From Lachnobacterium bovis DSM 14045 (GTDB lineage: Bacteria; Bacillota; Clostridia; Lachnospirales; Lachnospiraceae): 64,000 nucleotides of DNA. The notes under the pieces were generated by a model that saw only the letters and a program-made list of their open reading frames with translations, was not told the origin of the DNA and searched no databases. The stretch spans positions 1 through 64,000 of the forward strand of contig NZ_FNPG01000013.1 of the NCBI RefSeq assembly GCF_900107245.1, given 5' to 3'. Shown here piece after piece: positions 48,613-57,978 of the stretch. A program made the translations under genes and the position numbers. Every line of letters starts with the position of its first letter. The stretch's first letter is position 1.

Positions 48613-49311
48613 ATGGCATTTCAAATGGTACATATGGAAGTGGCATATAGAATGTTAAAATATATGCCAGAGATGAAAAATAAAGCAGATTTTATATTAG
48701 GTTCGGTTGCGCCAGATTCGGTGCATATGGAAGAAGTATATAAAGTGGAGGATAAAATAGAATCACATCTTTTCTGGGGATGTGGCCCATGGGCAAAGAC
48801 AACCAATTCAGAAAAATGGAGACAAAATATTTTAGATTTTTGGAAAACATATAAAGAAATATATGTAGATGATTCATCTCATGAAACTCCAACGTATGAA
48901 TTTATTCTAGGGTATGTAGTGCATTGCCTTACGGATTATTGCAATGACTTGAATGTGTGGATTGCATTAAAAAATAAGAGTAATCTTCCAGAAGATAAAT
49001 TAAAAGAATTATATTATCCTGAGGCTCGTGGAATAGATCAGTGGTTATTCCTAAATAGTCCTAATTCAGAAGAAATAATGGCATTATTAGAAGAAGGACA
49101 AGCATTTTCTGTGCAGAATAAAATAAAAAAAGATTTAGTAGAAAAGGAAAAACTTCATCTTTTAAAAACGCAGTATGATACAGATTTGACAGAAGAAGTT
49201 AGGGCAAACCTAAGTGACGATATTGTAGAAAAATATAAATATGTTTCGCCAAAATTTATGGAAACTTTCCTGAATGAAACAGCTGAAATGATTTATTGTA
49301 TGTTAAAATAA
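48613..49311 (+). CDS. Zinc-dependent phospholipase C-like protein
   Basis: The 232-residue protein opens with MAFQMVHMEVAYRMLKYMPE and continues FILGSVAPDSVHM, a pattern of His and Asp residues typical of the Zn-dependent phospholipase C/S1-P1-like family in Firmicutes. A second set (GYVVHCLTDYCND, about 97-109) supplies further metal ligands. There is no signal peptide, so it acts in the cytoplasm and may not be a true lipase. AAAGAGG precedes the ATG. It lies 20 nt after glycerate kinase and probably ends that operon. Confidence 0.65.
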   Translation: MAFQMVHMEVAYRMLKYMPEMKNKADFILGSVAPDSVHMEEVYKVEDKIESHLFWGCGPWAKTTNSEKWRQNILDFWKTYKEIYVDDSSHETPTYEFILGYVVHCLTDYCNDLNVWIALKNKSNLPEDKLKELYYPEARGIDQWLFLNSPNSEEIMALLEEGQAFSVQNKIKKDLVEKEKLHLLKTQYDTDLTEEVRANLSDDIVEKYKYVSPKFMETFLNETAEMIYCMLK

Positions 49312-49324
49312 ACAATTTATCCTA

Positions 49325-49352
49325 TTGAATTATAAAAACGTTGTGTTATAAT
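49325..49352 (+). promoter_or_regulatory. Promoter of the thiamine operon
   Basis: TTGAAT (49325-49330), 16 bp and TATAAT (49347-49352), about 40 bp upstream of the TPP riboswitch. Confidence 0.65.
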
Positions 49353-49390
49353 GAGTGAGAATTAATTAAAGCAATTATAATTAAATAAAA

Positions 49391-49474
49391 AGAGGGTGCT
49401 CATAGTAATGGGCTGAGATTAAGCGTAAGCTTTGACCTATAACCTGATTTGGGTAATGCCAACGTAGGGAAATA
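49391..49474 (+). ncRNA. TPP riboswitch (thi box)
   Basis: The aptamer is recognised by AGGGTGCTC, GGGCTGAGATT, a short variable P3 arm, ACCTATAACCTGATTTGGG and TAATGCCAACGTAGGGAA. These are the conserved J/P segments that bind thiamine pyrophosphate. The terminator hairpin at 49494-49529 would form when TPP is bound, shutting down the thiS-to-thiC operon. Confidence 0.95.
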
Positions 49475-49493
49475 TGATTTTTTAAAAGTAATA

Positions 49494-49529
49494 CGCTAGG
49501 ACCTTTTTTAGGGACTAGCGATTTTTTTT
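49494..49529 (+). terminator. Riboswitch expression-platform terminator
   Basis: CGCTAG (49494-49499) pairs with CTAGCG (49515-49520), with an inner GGACC/GGG(A) region, followed by ATTTTTTTT. It lies 20 nt after the aptamer. Confidence 0.8.
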
Positions 49530-49548
49530 GAGAAATAAGATGTATATT

Positions 49549-49584
49549 AAAAGCACCTGAATGTTTAATTTAGGTGCTTTTTTT
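49549..49584 (+). terminator. Second terminator in the thi leader
   Basis: AAAGCACCT (49550-49558) pairs perfectly with AGGTGCTTT (49572-49580), followed by TTTT. It stands 20 nt after the first terminator and before thiS, giving a doubled stop in the leader. Confidence 0.8.
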
Positions 49585-49666
49585 AATGCTTTTTAAATAT
49601 TGCCGGAAAAAGGAATAAACAAATGAATAACAATTTGAAAAATAAAAAAGAAAGGAGTCTATTGAA

Positions 49667-49861
49667 ATGGTTACTATAAACGGGAAAAAATATGATTTTT
49701 CAAATATCACAATATACCGAGTACTAGAAAAACTAAATTATAATATCGAAAGAGTTGTTGTTGAAAAAAATGAAAATATAGTACCTAAAGCTAATTATGA
49801 CGAAGTTAGTATTCAAGATGGGGATGTTCTAGAAGTTATCAGTTTTGTTGGAGGGGGATGA
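49667..49861 (+). CDS. thiS: Sulfur carrier protein ThiS
   Basis: The 64-residue protein has the ubiquitin-like pattern MVTINGKKYDFSN... and ends in VGGG, giving the required C-terminal Gly-Gly. It is adenylated by ThiF, converted to a thiocarboxylate and donates sulfur to ThiG for the thiazole ring. AAAGGAG precedes the ATG. It is the first gene after the riboswitch, and the ThiF gene begins 4 nt after its stop. Confidence 0.92.
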   Translation: MVTINGKKYDFSNITIYRVLEKLNYNIERVVVEKNENIVPKANYDEVSIQDGDVLEVISFVGGG

Positions 49862-49865
49862 TTGA

Positions 49866-50564
49866 ATGGATTTGAGAGATGAATTAAATCCGGCTAATGT
49901 GCTACTTTCAAAAAGAAAACAGGGAGAGTTTAATTCGTTTATTTCAAGAGAAGAACTTGATGAAGCTTTAGCGGAGCGTCATGGAAAAGACCTGCAGAAA
50001 AAATTTCAAAACGCAAAAGTTGCCATATGTGGACTTGGTGGTTTAGGTTCAAACGTTGCTGTAGCACTTGCAAGGGCAGGTGTTCGTCATTTACATCTTA
50101 TCGATTTTGATCAGGTTGATGTATCAAATTTTAACAGACAGCAATACTTCGTGAGTCAGCTGGGAAAAAATAAAACAGAGAGTTTGTCTGATACTTTATT
50201 GCAAATCTATCCATATCTTGAGATTAAAACAGATACAGTAAAGATTACAAGGGAAAATATACATGATTTGCTAAAAGATGAATTAATAATTTGCGAAGCT
50301 TTTGATAAAGCAGAACAAAAAGCTATGTTAGTTGAAGAAGTCTTAAGACAGTTTCCAGATAAATATCTAGTTAGTGCATCAGGTATGGCTGGAAAGAAGA
50401 GTGTAAATGAGATAAAAACAAGGAAAATTACTAATCATTTTTATTTATGTGGAGATGGTGTGAGTGATTTAGCGGAAGGAGATGGCCTGTTTGCACCTCG
50501 AGTGATGGCGGCAGCGTCTCATGAAGCAATGGCAATTATTTCGATTATTGATGAGATTTATTGA
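49866..50564 (+). CDS. thiF: ThiS adenylyltransferase ThiF (family 2)
   Basis: The 232-residue protein has the E1-like nucleotide-binding motif ICGLGGLGSNVAVALARAG (about 54-72), followed by DFDQVDVSNFNRQ and a closing CGDGVSDLAEGDGLFAPRV segment. It is the short ThiF type found with ThiH-containing operons and lacks the CxxC zinc pairs of E. coli ThiF. It activates the ThiS C-terminus with ATP. An N-terminal extension of about 45 residues carries REELDEALAERHG, as in this subfamily. Confidence 0.9.
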   Translation: MDLRDELNPANVLLSKRKQGEFNSFISREELDEALAERHGKDLQKKFQNAKVAICGLGGLGSNVAVALARAGVRHLHLIDFDQVDVSNFNRQQYFVSQLGKNKTESLSDTLLQIYPYLEIKTDTVKITRENIHDLLKDELIICEAFDKAEQKAMLVEEVLRQFPDKYLVSASGMAGKKSVNEIKTRKITNHFYLCGDGVSDLAEGDGLFAPRVMAAASHEAMAIISIIDEIY

Positions 50565-50665
50565 AAATCAGGTTTAAAATCATATGAAAATGCATTAAAC
50601 AAGAAACCAAGGTGCTAAAAAATATATAAAAATAATATAGTTTTTTGGAGAAAAGAGGATTAAAA

Positions 50666-51490
50666 ATGGAAAACAATATAGAAAAAACAACAAAAAACAG
50701 ATTTGATGTTGAATTTTCAACAAAAAAAGATCCACTAATTATCGGGGGAAGGGAATTTAATTCAAGATTTATTCTTGGATCTGGTAAGTATTCATTGAAT
50801 TTAATTCAAGCAGCAGTAGAAAATGCAAAGGCAGAGATTATTACACTTGCAGTTAGAAGAGCAAACACTAAGGAACAGGAAAATATATTAGATTATATTC
50901 CTAAGAATGTTACTCTTTTACCCAATACATCAGGAGCAAGGAATGCAAAAGAGGCAGTAAGAATTGCAAAACTTGCAAGAGAATTAGGCTGTGGTGATTT
51001 TGTAAAGATAGAAATTATGAGAGATAGCAAATATCTTTTGCCAGATAATCAGGAAACTATAAAGGCAACAGAAGAGTTGGCCAAAGAGGGATTTATAGTT
51101 ATGCCTTATATGTACCCTGATTTAAATGTAGCAAGAGATTTGGTAAATGCAGGAGCGGCATGTGTTATGCCACTTGCTTCGCCAATAGGCTCTAATAAGG
51201 GGCTGGCAACTAAAGAATTTATCCAGATTTTGATAGATGAAATTGATTTGCCAATTATTGTGGACGCTGGAATTGGCGCTCCTTCACAGGCTTGCGAGGC
51301 AATGGAAATGGGAGCAGCAGCAGTTATGGCAAATACAGCACTTGCGACAGCAGGAGATTTACCGCTTATGGCGAGTGCTTTTAAAAATGCCATCGAGGCA
51401 GGTAGAAGTGCATATTTAGCAGGCTTAGGTAGAGTTTTGACAAGAGGTGCAGAAAGTTCTGATCCATTAACTGGTTTTTTAAGGGATTAA
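50666..51490 (+). CDS. thiG: Thiazole synthase ThiG
   Basis: The 274-residue TIM-barrel protein shows [36 protein letters not shown], and [27 protein letters not shown]-type phosphate-binding loops characteristic of ThiG; the active-site lysine is expected in the VKIEIMRD segment. It builds the thiazole phosphate from ThiS-thiocarboxylate, dehydroglycine and deoxyxylulose phosphate. ATG 50666 has AAGAGG upstream. The N-terminus ([17 protein letters not shown]) is longer than usual. Confidence 0.93.
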   Translation: MENNIEKTTKNRFDVEFSTKKDPLIIGGREFNSRFILGSGKYSLNLIQAAVENAKAEIITLAVRRANTKEQENILDYIPKNVTLLPNTSGARNAKEAVRIAKLARELGCGDFVKIEIMRDSKYLLPDNQETIKATEELAKEGFIVMPYMYPDLNVARDLVNAGAACVMPLASPIGSNKGLATKEFIQILIDEIDLPIIVDAGIGAPSQACEAMEMGAAAVMANTALATAGDLPLMASAFKNAIEAGRSAYLAGLGRVLTRGAESSDPLTGFLRD

Positions 51491-51605
51491 TATAATATAA
51501 AAATTAATATTGCTCCAACCGGTAAAAGTTGTGAGTAGAGCAAGAACATTAAAAAACAAAAACTGGTAGTTGTGAGATCGCAAAATTAAGGAAGAAGGAA
51601 AAAAA

Positions 51606-52862
51606 GTGGAAAATCAATTTTTAGTAGATTCTGAGTTTTTATCAGAAGAAGCTTTAGCAAAAAAACATTTATTAGAGAATGATCCATCATCAAGAACTGA
51701 TCCAATGGAGTATTTTCCAGATATGGAGCAAATAAAATCGGAAATTAGAGAAAAGGTTATTGCTCAGATGAATGAGTATGATTACAACAAATATACAACA
51801 AAAGATGTTATAAGAGCGCTTAAAAACAAGAGATGTTCTGTGGAGGATTTTAAGGCATTGCTGTCACCAGCAGCTTTACCTTTTTTGGAGCAAATGGCAA
51901 AAAAGGCTCGTCTTGAAACTCAAAAGCATTTTGGAAATACAGTATATTTGTTTACACCATTATATATTGCAAATTACTGCGAAAATTACTGCATTTATTG
52001 TGGATTCAATTGCTACAATCATATAAAAAGAGTAAAGCTTTCTATGGAGCAGATTGAGCATGAAATGAAAATTATTGCAGATTCAGGTATGGAAGAAATC
52101 TTGATTTTAACTGGAGAAAGTAAGGCAAAAAGTGATGTAAAGTATATAGGGGAAGCTTGTAAACTTGCAAAAAAATATTTTAAAAATGTTGGAATAGAAA
52201 TATATCCGGTTAATACGAAAGACTATGCATATTTACATGAGTGCGGAGTGGACTATGTGACAGTTTTCCAAGAAACTTATGATGTGAAAAAATATGAAAC
52301 TCTTCATCTGATGGGACACAAAAGAGTATGGCCTTATAGATTTGAAGCACAGGAACGTGCTTTGATGGGAGGAATGAGAGGTGTTGCTTTTTCGGCATTG
52401 CTTGGTCTTTCAGATTTTAGAAAAGATGCACTTGCGACAGCACTTCATGTTTATTATTTGCAGAGAAAATATCCACATGCAGAGATGTCGATATCTTGCC
52501 CACGTTTGAGACCAATTGTTAATAACGACAAAATTAATCCTTTGGATGTTCATGAAAAGCAGTTGTGTCAGATTTTGTGTGCATATCGTATTTTTTTACC
52601 ATTTGCTGGAATAACAGTTTCTTCAAGAGAATCTAAGGAATTCAGAAATGGAATTGTAAAAATAGCTGCAACTAAAGTCTCCGCAGGAGTTTCAACAGGA
52701 ATTGGGGATCATGAAAGCAAATATACAGGAAAAGAATCGGATAGTGTAGAAGGAGACGAACAGTTTGAAATAAATGATACTAGAAGTATAGATGCTATGT
52801 ATAATGATCTTTCTGTGGAAGGAATGCAGCCGGTATTGAATGATTATTTATATGTAGATTAA
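51606..52862 (+). CDS. thiH: 2-iminoacetate synthase ThiH
   Basis: The 418-residue radical SAM enzyme has its 4Fe-4S motif in NYCENYCIYCGF (C-x3-C-x2-C, about 124-131), then GEEILILTGES-like strands and the SISCPRLRPI and FAGITVSSRES segments of ThiH. It cleaves tyrosine to dehydroglycine for the thiazole ring, consistent with an oxygen-free lifestyle. A GTG start follows AAGGAAGAAGG. It lies between thiG and thiE. Confidence 0.93.
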   Translation: MENQFLVDSEFLSEEALAKKHLLENDPSSRTDPMEYFPDMEQIKSEIREKVIAQMNEYDYNKYTTKDVIRALKNKRCSVEDFKALLSPAALPFLEQMAKKARLETQKHFGNTVYLFTPLYIANYCENYCIYCGFNCYNHIKRVKLSMEQIEHEMKIIADSGMEEILILTGESKAKSDVKYIGEACKLAKKYFKNVGIEIYPVNTKDYAYLHECGVDYVTVFQETYDVKKYETLHLMGHKRVWPYRFEAQERALMGGMRGVAFSALLGLSDFRKDALATALHVYYLQRKYPHAEMSISCPRLRPIVNNDKINPLDVHEKQLCQILCAYRIFLPFAGITVSSRESKEFRNGIVKIAATKVSAGVSTGIGDHESKYTGKESDSVEGDEQFEINDTRSIDAMYNDLSVEGMQPVLNDYLYVD

Positions 52863-52901
52863 AAATTTACAACGAGTAAGAAAGGAAACTATAAACAACA
52901 A

Positions 52902-53498
52902 ATGAGAGGGAAAAACACAAATAACAGAGATTATAAGGATACAATTTTTGTTACTAATAGAAAACTTGTCAAAGGAGATTTCCTTGAAAGAATCAAATAT
53001 TTATCAGGTTTTTCTCCAAGGGCAATTTTGCTTAGAGAAAAAGATTTATCGGAGGAGCAATACAAAGATTTAGCTACGGAGGTTTTAAAAATCTGTAAAG
53101 AAAATAATATTCCTTTGATAATTCACAATTTTTCAAAAGTTGCAAAAGAGCTTGGAGTAAGAAAGATTCATTATTCTTTTTCAAAATTGGAAAAAGAAAA
53201 AATAGATAAATCTTTTTTTGAAGAGATTGGTACGTCATGTCATAGCATAGAGGAAGCAAACAAAGCAGTTGAGTGTGGAGCTGATTATATTTTTGCAGGT
53301 CATATTTTTCAAACTGATTGCAAAAAAGATTTAAAGCCACGAGGTATTTTGTTTTTACAACAAATGGTTCAAAAAACAAATATTCCGGTTTGGGCAATTG
53401 GTGGGATTGATGATGACGATACTCGAAAGAGAATGTGTTTGAATGCAGGAGCAAAAGGTGTGTGCGTGATGAGTTACGCAATGAATAAGGAATTATAA
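52902..53498 (+). CDS. thiE: Thiamine phosphate synthase-like protein (ThiE/TenI type)
   Basis: The 198-residue TIM-barrel protein shows FVTNRKLVKGDFLERI, AILLREKDLSEEQY, GTSCHSIEEANKAVECGADYIFAG and VWAIGGIDDDD. These are the substrate-binding regions of ThiE/TenI. The usual HxGQ(E/S)D stretch is replaced by KIHYSFSKLE, so it may be a TenI-like variant, but no other ThiE is visible in the operon. It would join HMP-pyrophosphate to thiazole phosphate. AAAGGA precedes the ATG at some distance. Confidence 0.82.
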   Translation: MRGKNTNNRDYKDTIFVTNRKLVKGDFLERIKYLSGFSPRAILLREKDLSEEQYKDLATEVLKICKENNIPLIIHNFSKVAKELGVRKIHYSFSKLEKEKIDKSFFEEIGTSCHSIEEANKAVECGADYIFAGHIFQTDCKKDLKPRGILFLQQMVQKTNIPVWAIGGIDDDDTRKRMCLNAGAKGVCVMSYAMNKEL

Positions 53499-53598
53499 AA
53501 ATATAAACTAAATTTAAATAATAAAATAATCGTTTTAAGTAATTGTAAAAAGCTTAGTACGAAATACAAATATAAAAAGAAAGAATATGAGGTAAAAT

Positions 53599-54924
53599 AT
53601 GAGAAGTTATAAGACACAAATGGAAGCAGCTAAAAAAGGAATTATTACAAAGGAAATGGAAATAGTTGCAGAAAAAGAAAATTTAAATCCAGAATCAATT
53701 AGAGAAAAAGTTGCAAAAGGTGAGGTAGCAATTCCATGCAATATAAATCACAAATCAATTTCACCGGAAGGAATAGGAGATGTTTTAAAAACAAAAATCA
53801 ACGTTAATTTAGGGATATCTGGAGACTGTAAAGATTATGATAATGAAATGAAAAAAGTCGATTTAGCTATCAAATATCACGCAGAAGCTATTATGGATTT
53901 AAGTAATTATGGAAAAACCAATACATTTAGAACAAAACTTATTGAAAAGTCGCCGGCAATGATTGGTACAGTTCCAATGTATGATGCTATAGGTTATATT
54001 GAAAAAGATCTTCTTGAAATTAAGGCTGAGGATTTTCTTAAAGTTGTAGAGGCACACGCAAAAGAAGGCGTTGATTTTATGACAATTCATGCAGGAATTA
54101 ACAAAAGAGCAGTTGAAGCTTTTAAAAGGGATAAAAGAACGATGAATATCGTTTCGCGTGGGGGTTCTCTTTTGTTTGCATGGATGGAAATGACAGGAAA
54201 CGAAAATCCATTTTATGAATATTATGATGAGTTACTAGATATTTTAAGAGAGTATGATGTAACTATATCTTTGGGTGATGCATTAAGACCTGGTTGTCTT
54301 AATGATAGTTCAGATGCTGGACAGATTTCAGAATTGATAGAGCTTGGTGCTTTGACACAGCGTGCATGGGAGAAAGATGTGCAGGTATTAATTGAGGGAC
54401 CAGGTCATATGGCAATGAATGAAATTGCGGCTAATATGCAAATGGAAAAAAGAATCTGTCATAATGCACCATTTTATGTATTAGGACCTTTAGTTACAGA
54501 TATTGCACCAGGATATGACCACATCACATCTGCAATTGGTGGCGCAATTGCTGCAGCTAATGGAGCCAATTTTTTATGTTATGTCACTCCAGCAGAGCAT
54601 CTTAGATTACCGGATTTATCAGATGTAAAAGAAGGAATTATCGCAAGCAAAATTGCTGCACATGCAGCAGATATTGCAAGAGGTGTAAAAGGTGCAACAG
54701 ATCAGGATATGGCAATGGCAAAGGCACGTCACAAATTAGATTGGGAAGAAATGTTTAATATTGCAATCGATGGCGAAAAAGCAAGAGAATACTTTGAAAG
54801 CACTCCACCAGAAGATAGACACTCATGTTCAATGTGTGGAAAAATGTGTGCAGTTAGAACAACAAATAGAATTTTGGCTGGAAAAAAAGTAGAGTTTGAA
54901 GTAGTAACTGCGGATTGCGAATAA
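53599..54924 (+). CDS. thiC: Phosphomethylpyrimidine synthase ThiC
   Basis: The 441-residue protein has the ThiC landmarks: [49 protein letters not shown] and the C-terminal cluster motif CSMCGKMC (C-x2-C-x4-C, here about 415-422). It converts AIR to HMP-phosphate with a radical SAM mechanism. It is shorter than the long E. coli form, as in Clostridia. It is last in the operon; 100 bp separate it from thiE, with a ribosome site GAGG before the ATG. Confidence 0.95.
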   Translation: MRSYKTQMEAAKKGIITKEMEIVAEKENLNPESIREKVAKGEVAIPCNINHKSISPEGIGDVLKTKINVNLGISGDCKDYDNEMKKVDLAIKYHAEAIMDLSNYGKTNTFRTKLIEKSPAMIGTVPMYDAIGYIEKDLLEIKAEDFLKVVEAHAKEGVDFMTIHAGINKRAVEAFKRDKRTMNIVSRGGSLLFAWMEMTGNENPFYEYYDELLDILREYDVTISLGDALRPGCLNDSSDAGQISELIELGALTQRAWEKDVQVLIEGPGHMAMNEIAANMQMEKRICHNAPFYVLGPLVTDIAPGYDHITSAIGGAIAAANGANFLCYVTPAEHLRLPDLSDVKEGIIASKIAAHAADIARGVKGATDQDMAMAKARHKLDWEEMFNIAIDGEKAREYFESTPPEDRHSCSMCGKMCAVRTTNRILAGKKVEFEVVTADCE

Positions 54925-55074
54925 ATAGATTAAATAATAACTTAAAAAACTCATTGCCGCAACAAATTCTCTTTACAAATAAATGTAGAAGTACTACTAT
55001 TTTGTATAAAAGTTAAAAATTGTAATGAAAAAGTAGGAATAGTCATATGATAAAAAAGAGAGGTCTTATTCTAT

Positions 55075-55836
55075 ATGAACGAGTGGCAGGAGAAAAGAAT
55101 AAATTATATTGTTGTAAATAAAACAGAGAAAATAGAATCTGCGATAAAAAAAGAATATAAAGTAAAAATGCTAAATGTTTTGTTGCTTTTTCCACTATAT
55201 CAGGAGATTTCATTAATAGAAGTCTCAGAAGAATCGATGACAAAAATAGATGCAGTTATTTGTGCAGGTGATGGAAAACAAGAAAATCCATTACCCTGCG
55301 ATTATAAAAATGTCCTTAAACTAGCAAATGATTGTAAAAAATTAAATAAAAATTTTATTTTTAGAGATACCGGCTCTCTTTTTAGGATGGATGATAAGCT
55401 ATACCATATACCAAGAGGCGTCAGTAAAATGCAGGCAAAAAAAGCAAATGTTGATTTTTATATATCTAATGTGGATAAGGAACTATATTCAGAAGAAAAC
55501 TTGTGGGAAAGATTAGCAAAATCAAAATTCAGAAGCAAGTTTAAGTTGTCCCTAAAAGATAAAGAGTATACAAATCAAAAAGGACAAGAACAGTTAAGAG
55601 CTCATGCATATAATTTTGTGGAAAAAAGATTAGCTCCTAAAAATCCCAAAAATGATGGCAGACAAACTCCTCTTAAAGGTCATCCTGTTTTTATAGCACA
55701 GCATGCAACAGGAACCTGCTGTAGGGGATGCTTAGAAAAGTGGCACAGAATAAGCCAGCAAAAACAATTAGACGAAAATGAAAAAAACTATATTTGTGAT
55801 GTTATTTTGGAATGGATTAACCGCCAAATGGAATAA
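55075..55836 (+). CDS. Fusion of a DUF5131-like tail with DUF4186
   Basis: The 253-residue protein has two parts. Residues about 55-135 (IDAVICAGDGKQENPLPCDY through LYHIPRGVSKMQAKKANVDF) resemble the C-terminal third of DUF5131 (Gp37-like) proteins. Residues about 143-250 (LWERLAKSKFRSKF, KRLAPKNPKNDGRQTPLKGH, QHATGTCCRGCLEKWH) are a full DUF4186 domain with its CCRGC cysteines. The radical-SAM-like first half of DUF5131 is absent. Function is unknown for both. A weak ribosome site (AAGAGAGG) precedes 55075. It is convergent with the MATE gene. Confidence 0.75.
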   Translation: MNEWQEKRINYIVVNKTEKIESAIKKEYKVKMLNVLLLFPLYQEISLIEVSEESMTKIDAVICAGDGKQENPLPCDYKNVLKLANDCKKLNKNFIFRDTGSLFRMDDKLYHIPRGVSKMQAKKANVDFYISNVDKELYSEENLWERLAKSKFRSKFKLSLKDKEYTNQKGQEQLRAHAYNFVEKRLAPKNPKNDGRQTPLKGHPVFIAQHATGTCCRGCLEKWHRISQQKQLDENEKNYICDVILEWINRQME

Positions 55837-55845
55837 TCCATTCCA
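55808..55845. terminator. Hairpin terminator between convergent genes
   Basis: TGGAATGGATT (55808-55818) pairs perfectly with AATCCATTCCA (55835-55845), overlapping the DUF4186 stop codon. The A/T content on both sides is high, so it may serve both convergent genes. Confidence 0.65.
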
Positions 55846-55855
55846 TATAAAAAAA

Positions 55856-57223
55856 CTAATGATTCTTAAATTCTTCTTTTCGAAGTTCATAAATAATCAT
55901 AATCGTGCATGCAAGTGCAGCTGTGAAATCAGCTATTGGTCCAGCGTACATGATTCCATCGATTCCAAAGAATAATGGTAAAATTAAAATCAGTGGTAAT
56001 AGGAAAAGGATCTGTCGTGTAAGAGATAAGACGATACCTTTTTTGGGTTTACCAATAGCTGTAAAGAAGTTTGATGAAATCGGCTGCATAAAACAAATAC
56101 AAATAAAGAATAAAAATATTCTAAAGTAATTTGTAGAAAATTTAAAATACAATTCACTAGCTGTTCCGTTGTCGAATAAGGCAATTATTTGACGAGGAAA
56201 AATCTGGAACATTGCAAAAGAAAAAATACTAATTACTGCTCCATATTTAATTGCAAGTAAGTATGCACGTTTAACTCTAGAATAATTTTTGGCACCATAG
56301 TTAAAACTTGCAATAGGTTGTAAACCTTGTGAAATGCCAATGATGAAAGAGAAAAATACCTGAGAAACCTTGGTAATAAGTCCAACGCAGGTAATAGGAA
56401 TTTCTTCACCGTAAACAGAATGCTGACCATAATATTTTAGTGATTTATTCATAATAATTTGAACTAACATCATTGCAAACTGATTAAAACAAGGAGCAGC
56501 TCCGAGTGAAACAACTTTTTCAATGTAATGAGCGTGAGGAATAAAGACCTTTTTTGAAAGAGTTGTTGTTTTAAAGTTTTTAAAATAAACAATAACTATT
56601 GCACAAGAAATAATTTGGCCAATAACTGTTGCAGATGCAGCTCCAGCCATTCCCCAATGAAAACCAAAAACGAATAAAGCGTCTAAAATTGTATTAATAA
56701 TTGCTCCGGTCATATTTATAATCATAGTCATTTTTGGACTACCATCAGCACGAACTAAATGTCCACCACCGGCTGAAAGAATTAAGAAAGGAAATCCAAT
56801 CGAAGTGATTCTTGTATAAATAATAGCATATTTTAAAACACTGTCCGGTGACCCAAAGAATTTAAGCATAGGAACCATAAAAATTTGTGAAATGAACATA
56901 AGAATTAATCCACAAATAATCATCATTGTTGCAGAATTACCAATGTAGTATTTCGCATGTTCGTTATCGCCCTCACCTAAAGACAAGTTAAATGCAGATG
57001 CACCACCAATGCCAAATAAAAGCGCACACGCTACACATGAGATTGTAAGTGGAAAAACAATATTAGTTGCTGCATTTCCAAGTCCTCCAACTGAACGGCC
57101 AATAAAAAACTGATCTACAATATTGTATAGAGAACTGACAAGCATAGCGATTATGCTTGGAATTGCGAACTGTTTAAGAAGTTTTTTTTCTGAAACAGTT
57201 GCTAAAGGGTTAGAACCTTGCAT
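55856..57223 (-). CDS. MATE-family efflux transporter
   Basis: The 455-residue protein has 12 predicted membrane helices, with the MATE features LLKQFAIPSIIAMLVSSLYN at the start, VDQFFIGRSVGGLGNAA, and ISQGLQPIASFNYGAKNYSR in the second half. It would export drugs or metabolites against a sodium or proton gradient. The start at 57223 is chosen because AAAGGTG precedes it; an in-frame ATG at 57265 adds 14 poorly supported residues. It is a single gene on the minus strand. Confidence 0.9.
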   Translation of the reverse strand: MQGSNPLATVSEKKLLKQFAIPSIIAMLVSSLYNIVDQFFIGRSVGGLGNAATNIVFPLTISCVACALLFGIGGASAFNLSLGEGDNEHAKYYIGNSATMMIICGLILMFISQIFMVPMLKFFGSPDSVLKYAIIYTRITSIGFPFLILSAGGGHLVRADGSPKMTMIINMTGAIINTILDALFVFGFHWGMAGAASATVIGQIISCAIVIVYFKNFKTTTLSKKVFIPHAHYIEKVVSLGAAPCFNQFAMMLVQIIMNKSLKYYGQHSVYGEEIPITCVGLITKVSQVFFSFIIGISQGLQPIASFNYGAKNYSRVKRAYLLAIKYGAVISIFSFAMFQIFPRQIIALFDNGTASELYFKFSTNYFRIFLFFICICFMQPISSNFFTAIGKPKKGIVLSLTRQILFLLPLILILPLFFGIDGIMYAGPIADFTAALACTIMIIYELRKEEFKNH

Positions 57224-57272
57224 TTTATCACACCTTTCACGTATATATCCTTGTAATTTTATCATAAAATAT

Positions 57273-57300
57273 TTTACAGTGCAAAAAAAAGTGATATTAT
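57273..57300 (+). promoter_or_regulatory. Promoter of the hydrolase-like gene
   Basis: TTTACA (57273-57278), 16 bp and TATTAT (57295-57300), about 32 bp before the ATG at 57332. Confidence 0.5.
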
Positions 57301-57331
57301 AGAAAAGAAGTTTTATGAGGTAGGTAGAAAA

Positions 57332-57928
57332 ATGGAAAAAAAAATAGAAAAAATTAAAAAAAGTTTATTAGTTATGTTTCCAGGAGTGGGATATACATGT
57401 GACAAACCACTTTTGTATTATATTGGAAAGTTGTACCAAAATGATAATTTTGAAATAAAAAAATTATCATATACAGGTTTTATGAATGGGCTAAAAGATG
57501 ATTCTCAAAAAATGAACCATGCCTATGAGCTTGTAAAAAAACAAACTAAAGAACAATTAAAAGATATTAATTGGAATGAGTATGAAAAAGTAGTCTTTGT
57601 TTCAAAAAGTATAGGAACAGTTGGAGCAGCATATATTTTTAAGTATATGCAGGATAAAAAAATTATTAATTCAAACTTAAAAATTTCTAATATTTTTTTA
57701 ACGCCATTAGTAGAGACATTTAATTATGTTACCGAAAAAAGTGGATTTGTCATAATAGGTGATAAAGATCAATGGAGTGATTATGCACAAATTTGTAAGT
57801 TGGCAGAAAAGTATAATTTGCCGGCGCATATCATTGAAAATGCCAATCATTCACTAGAAAATAGCGATATTTTTGATAGTATAGACATAATATTTAATGT
57901 TGTAAAAATAGTTGATTCTTACCGATAA
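57332..57928 (+). CDS. Alpha/beta-hydrolase-like protein
   Basis: The 198-residue protein has a hydrolase-type start (SLLVMFPGVGYTCDKPLLYY), a nucleophile-elbow-like VFVSKSIGTVGAAY (Ser at about 92), and late FVIIGDKDQW (Asp) and IIENANHSLE (His) segments, giving the order Ser-Asp-His. It is a small cytoplasmic serine hydrolase of unknown substrate. TGAGGTAGG precedes the start. The next gene, an RpiB-like isomerase, follows after 50 bp. Confidence 0.72.
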   Translation: MEKKIEKIKKSLLVMFPGVGYTCDKPLLYYIGKLYQNDNFEIKKLSYTGFMNGLKDDSQKMNHAYELVKKQTKEQLKDINWNEYEKVVFVSKSIGTVGAAYIFKYMQDKKIINSNLKISNIFLTPLVETFNYVTEKSGFVIIGDKDQWSDYAQICKLAEKYNLPAHIIENANHSLENSDIFDSIDIIFNVVKIVDSYR

Positions 57929-57978
57929 AACATGTAGTAGAGTGCGCAAATTTTTAAAATCAGGAGGTGTAGATTGTA

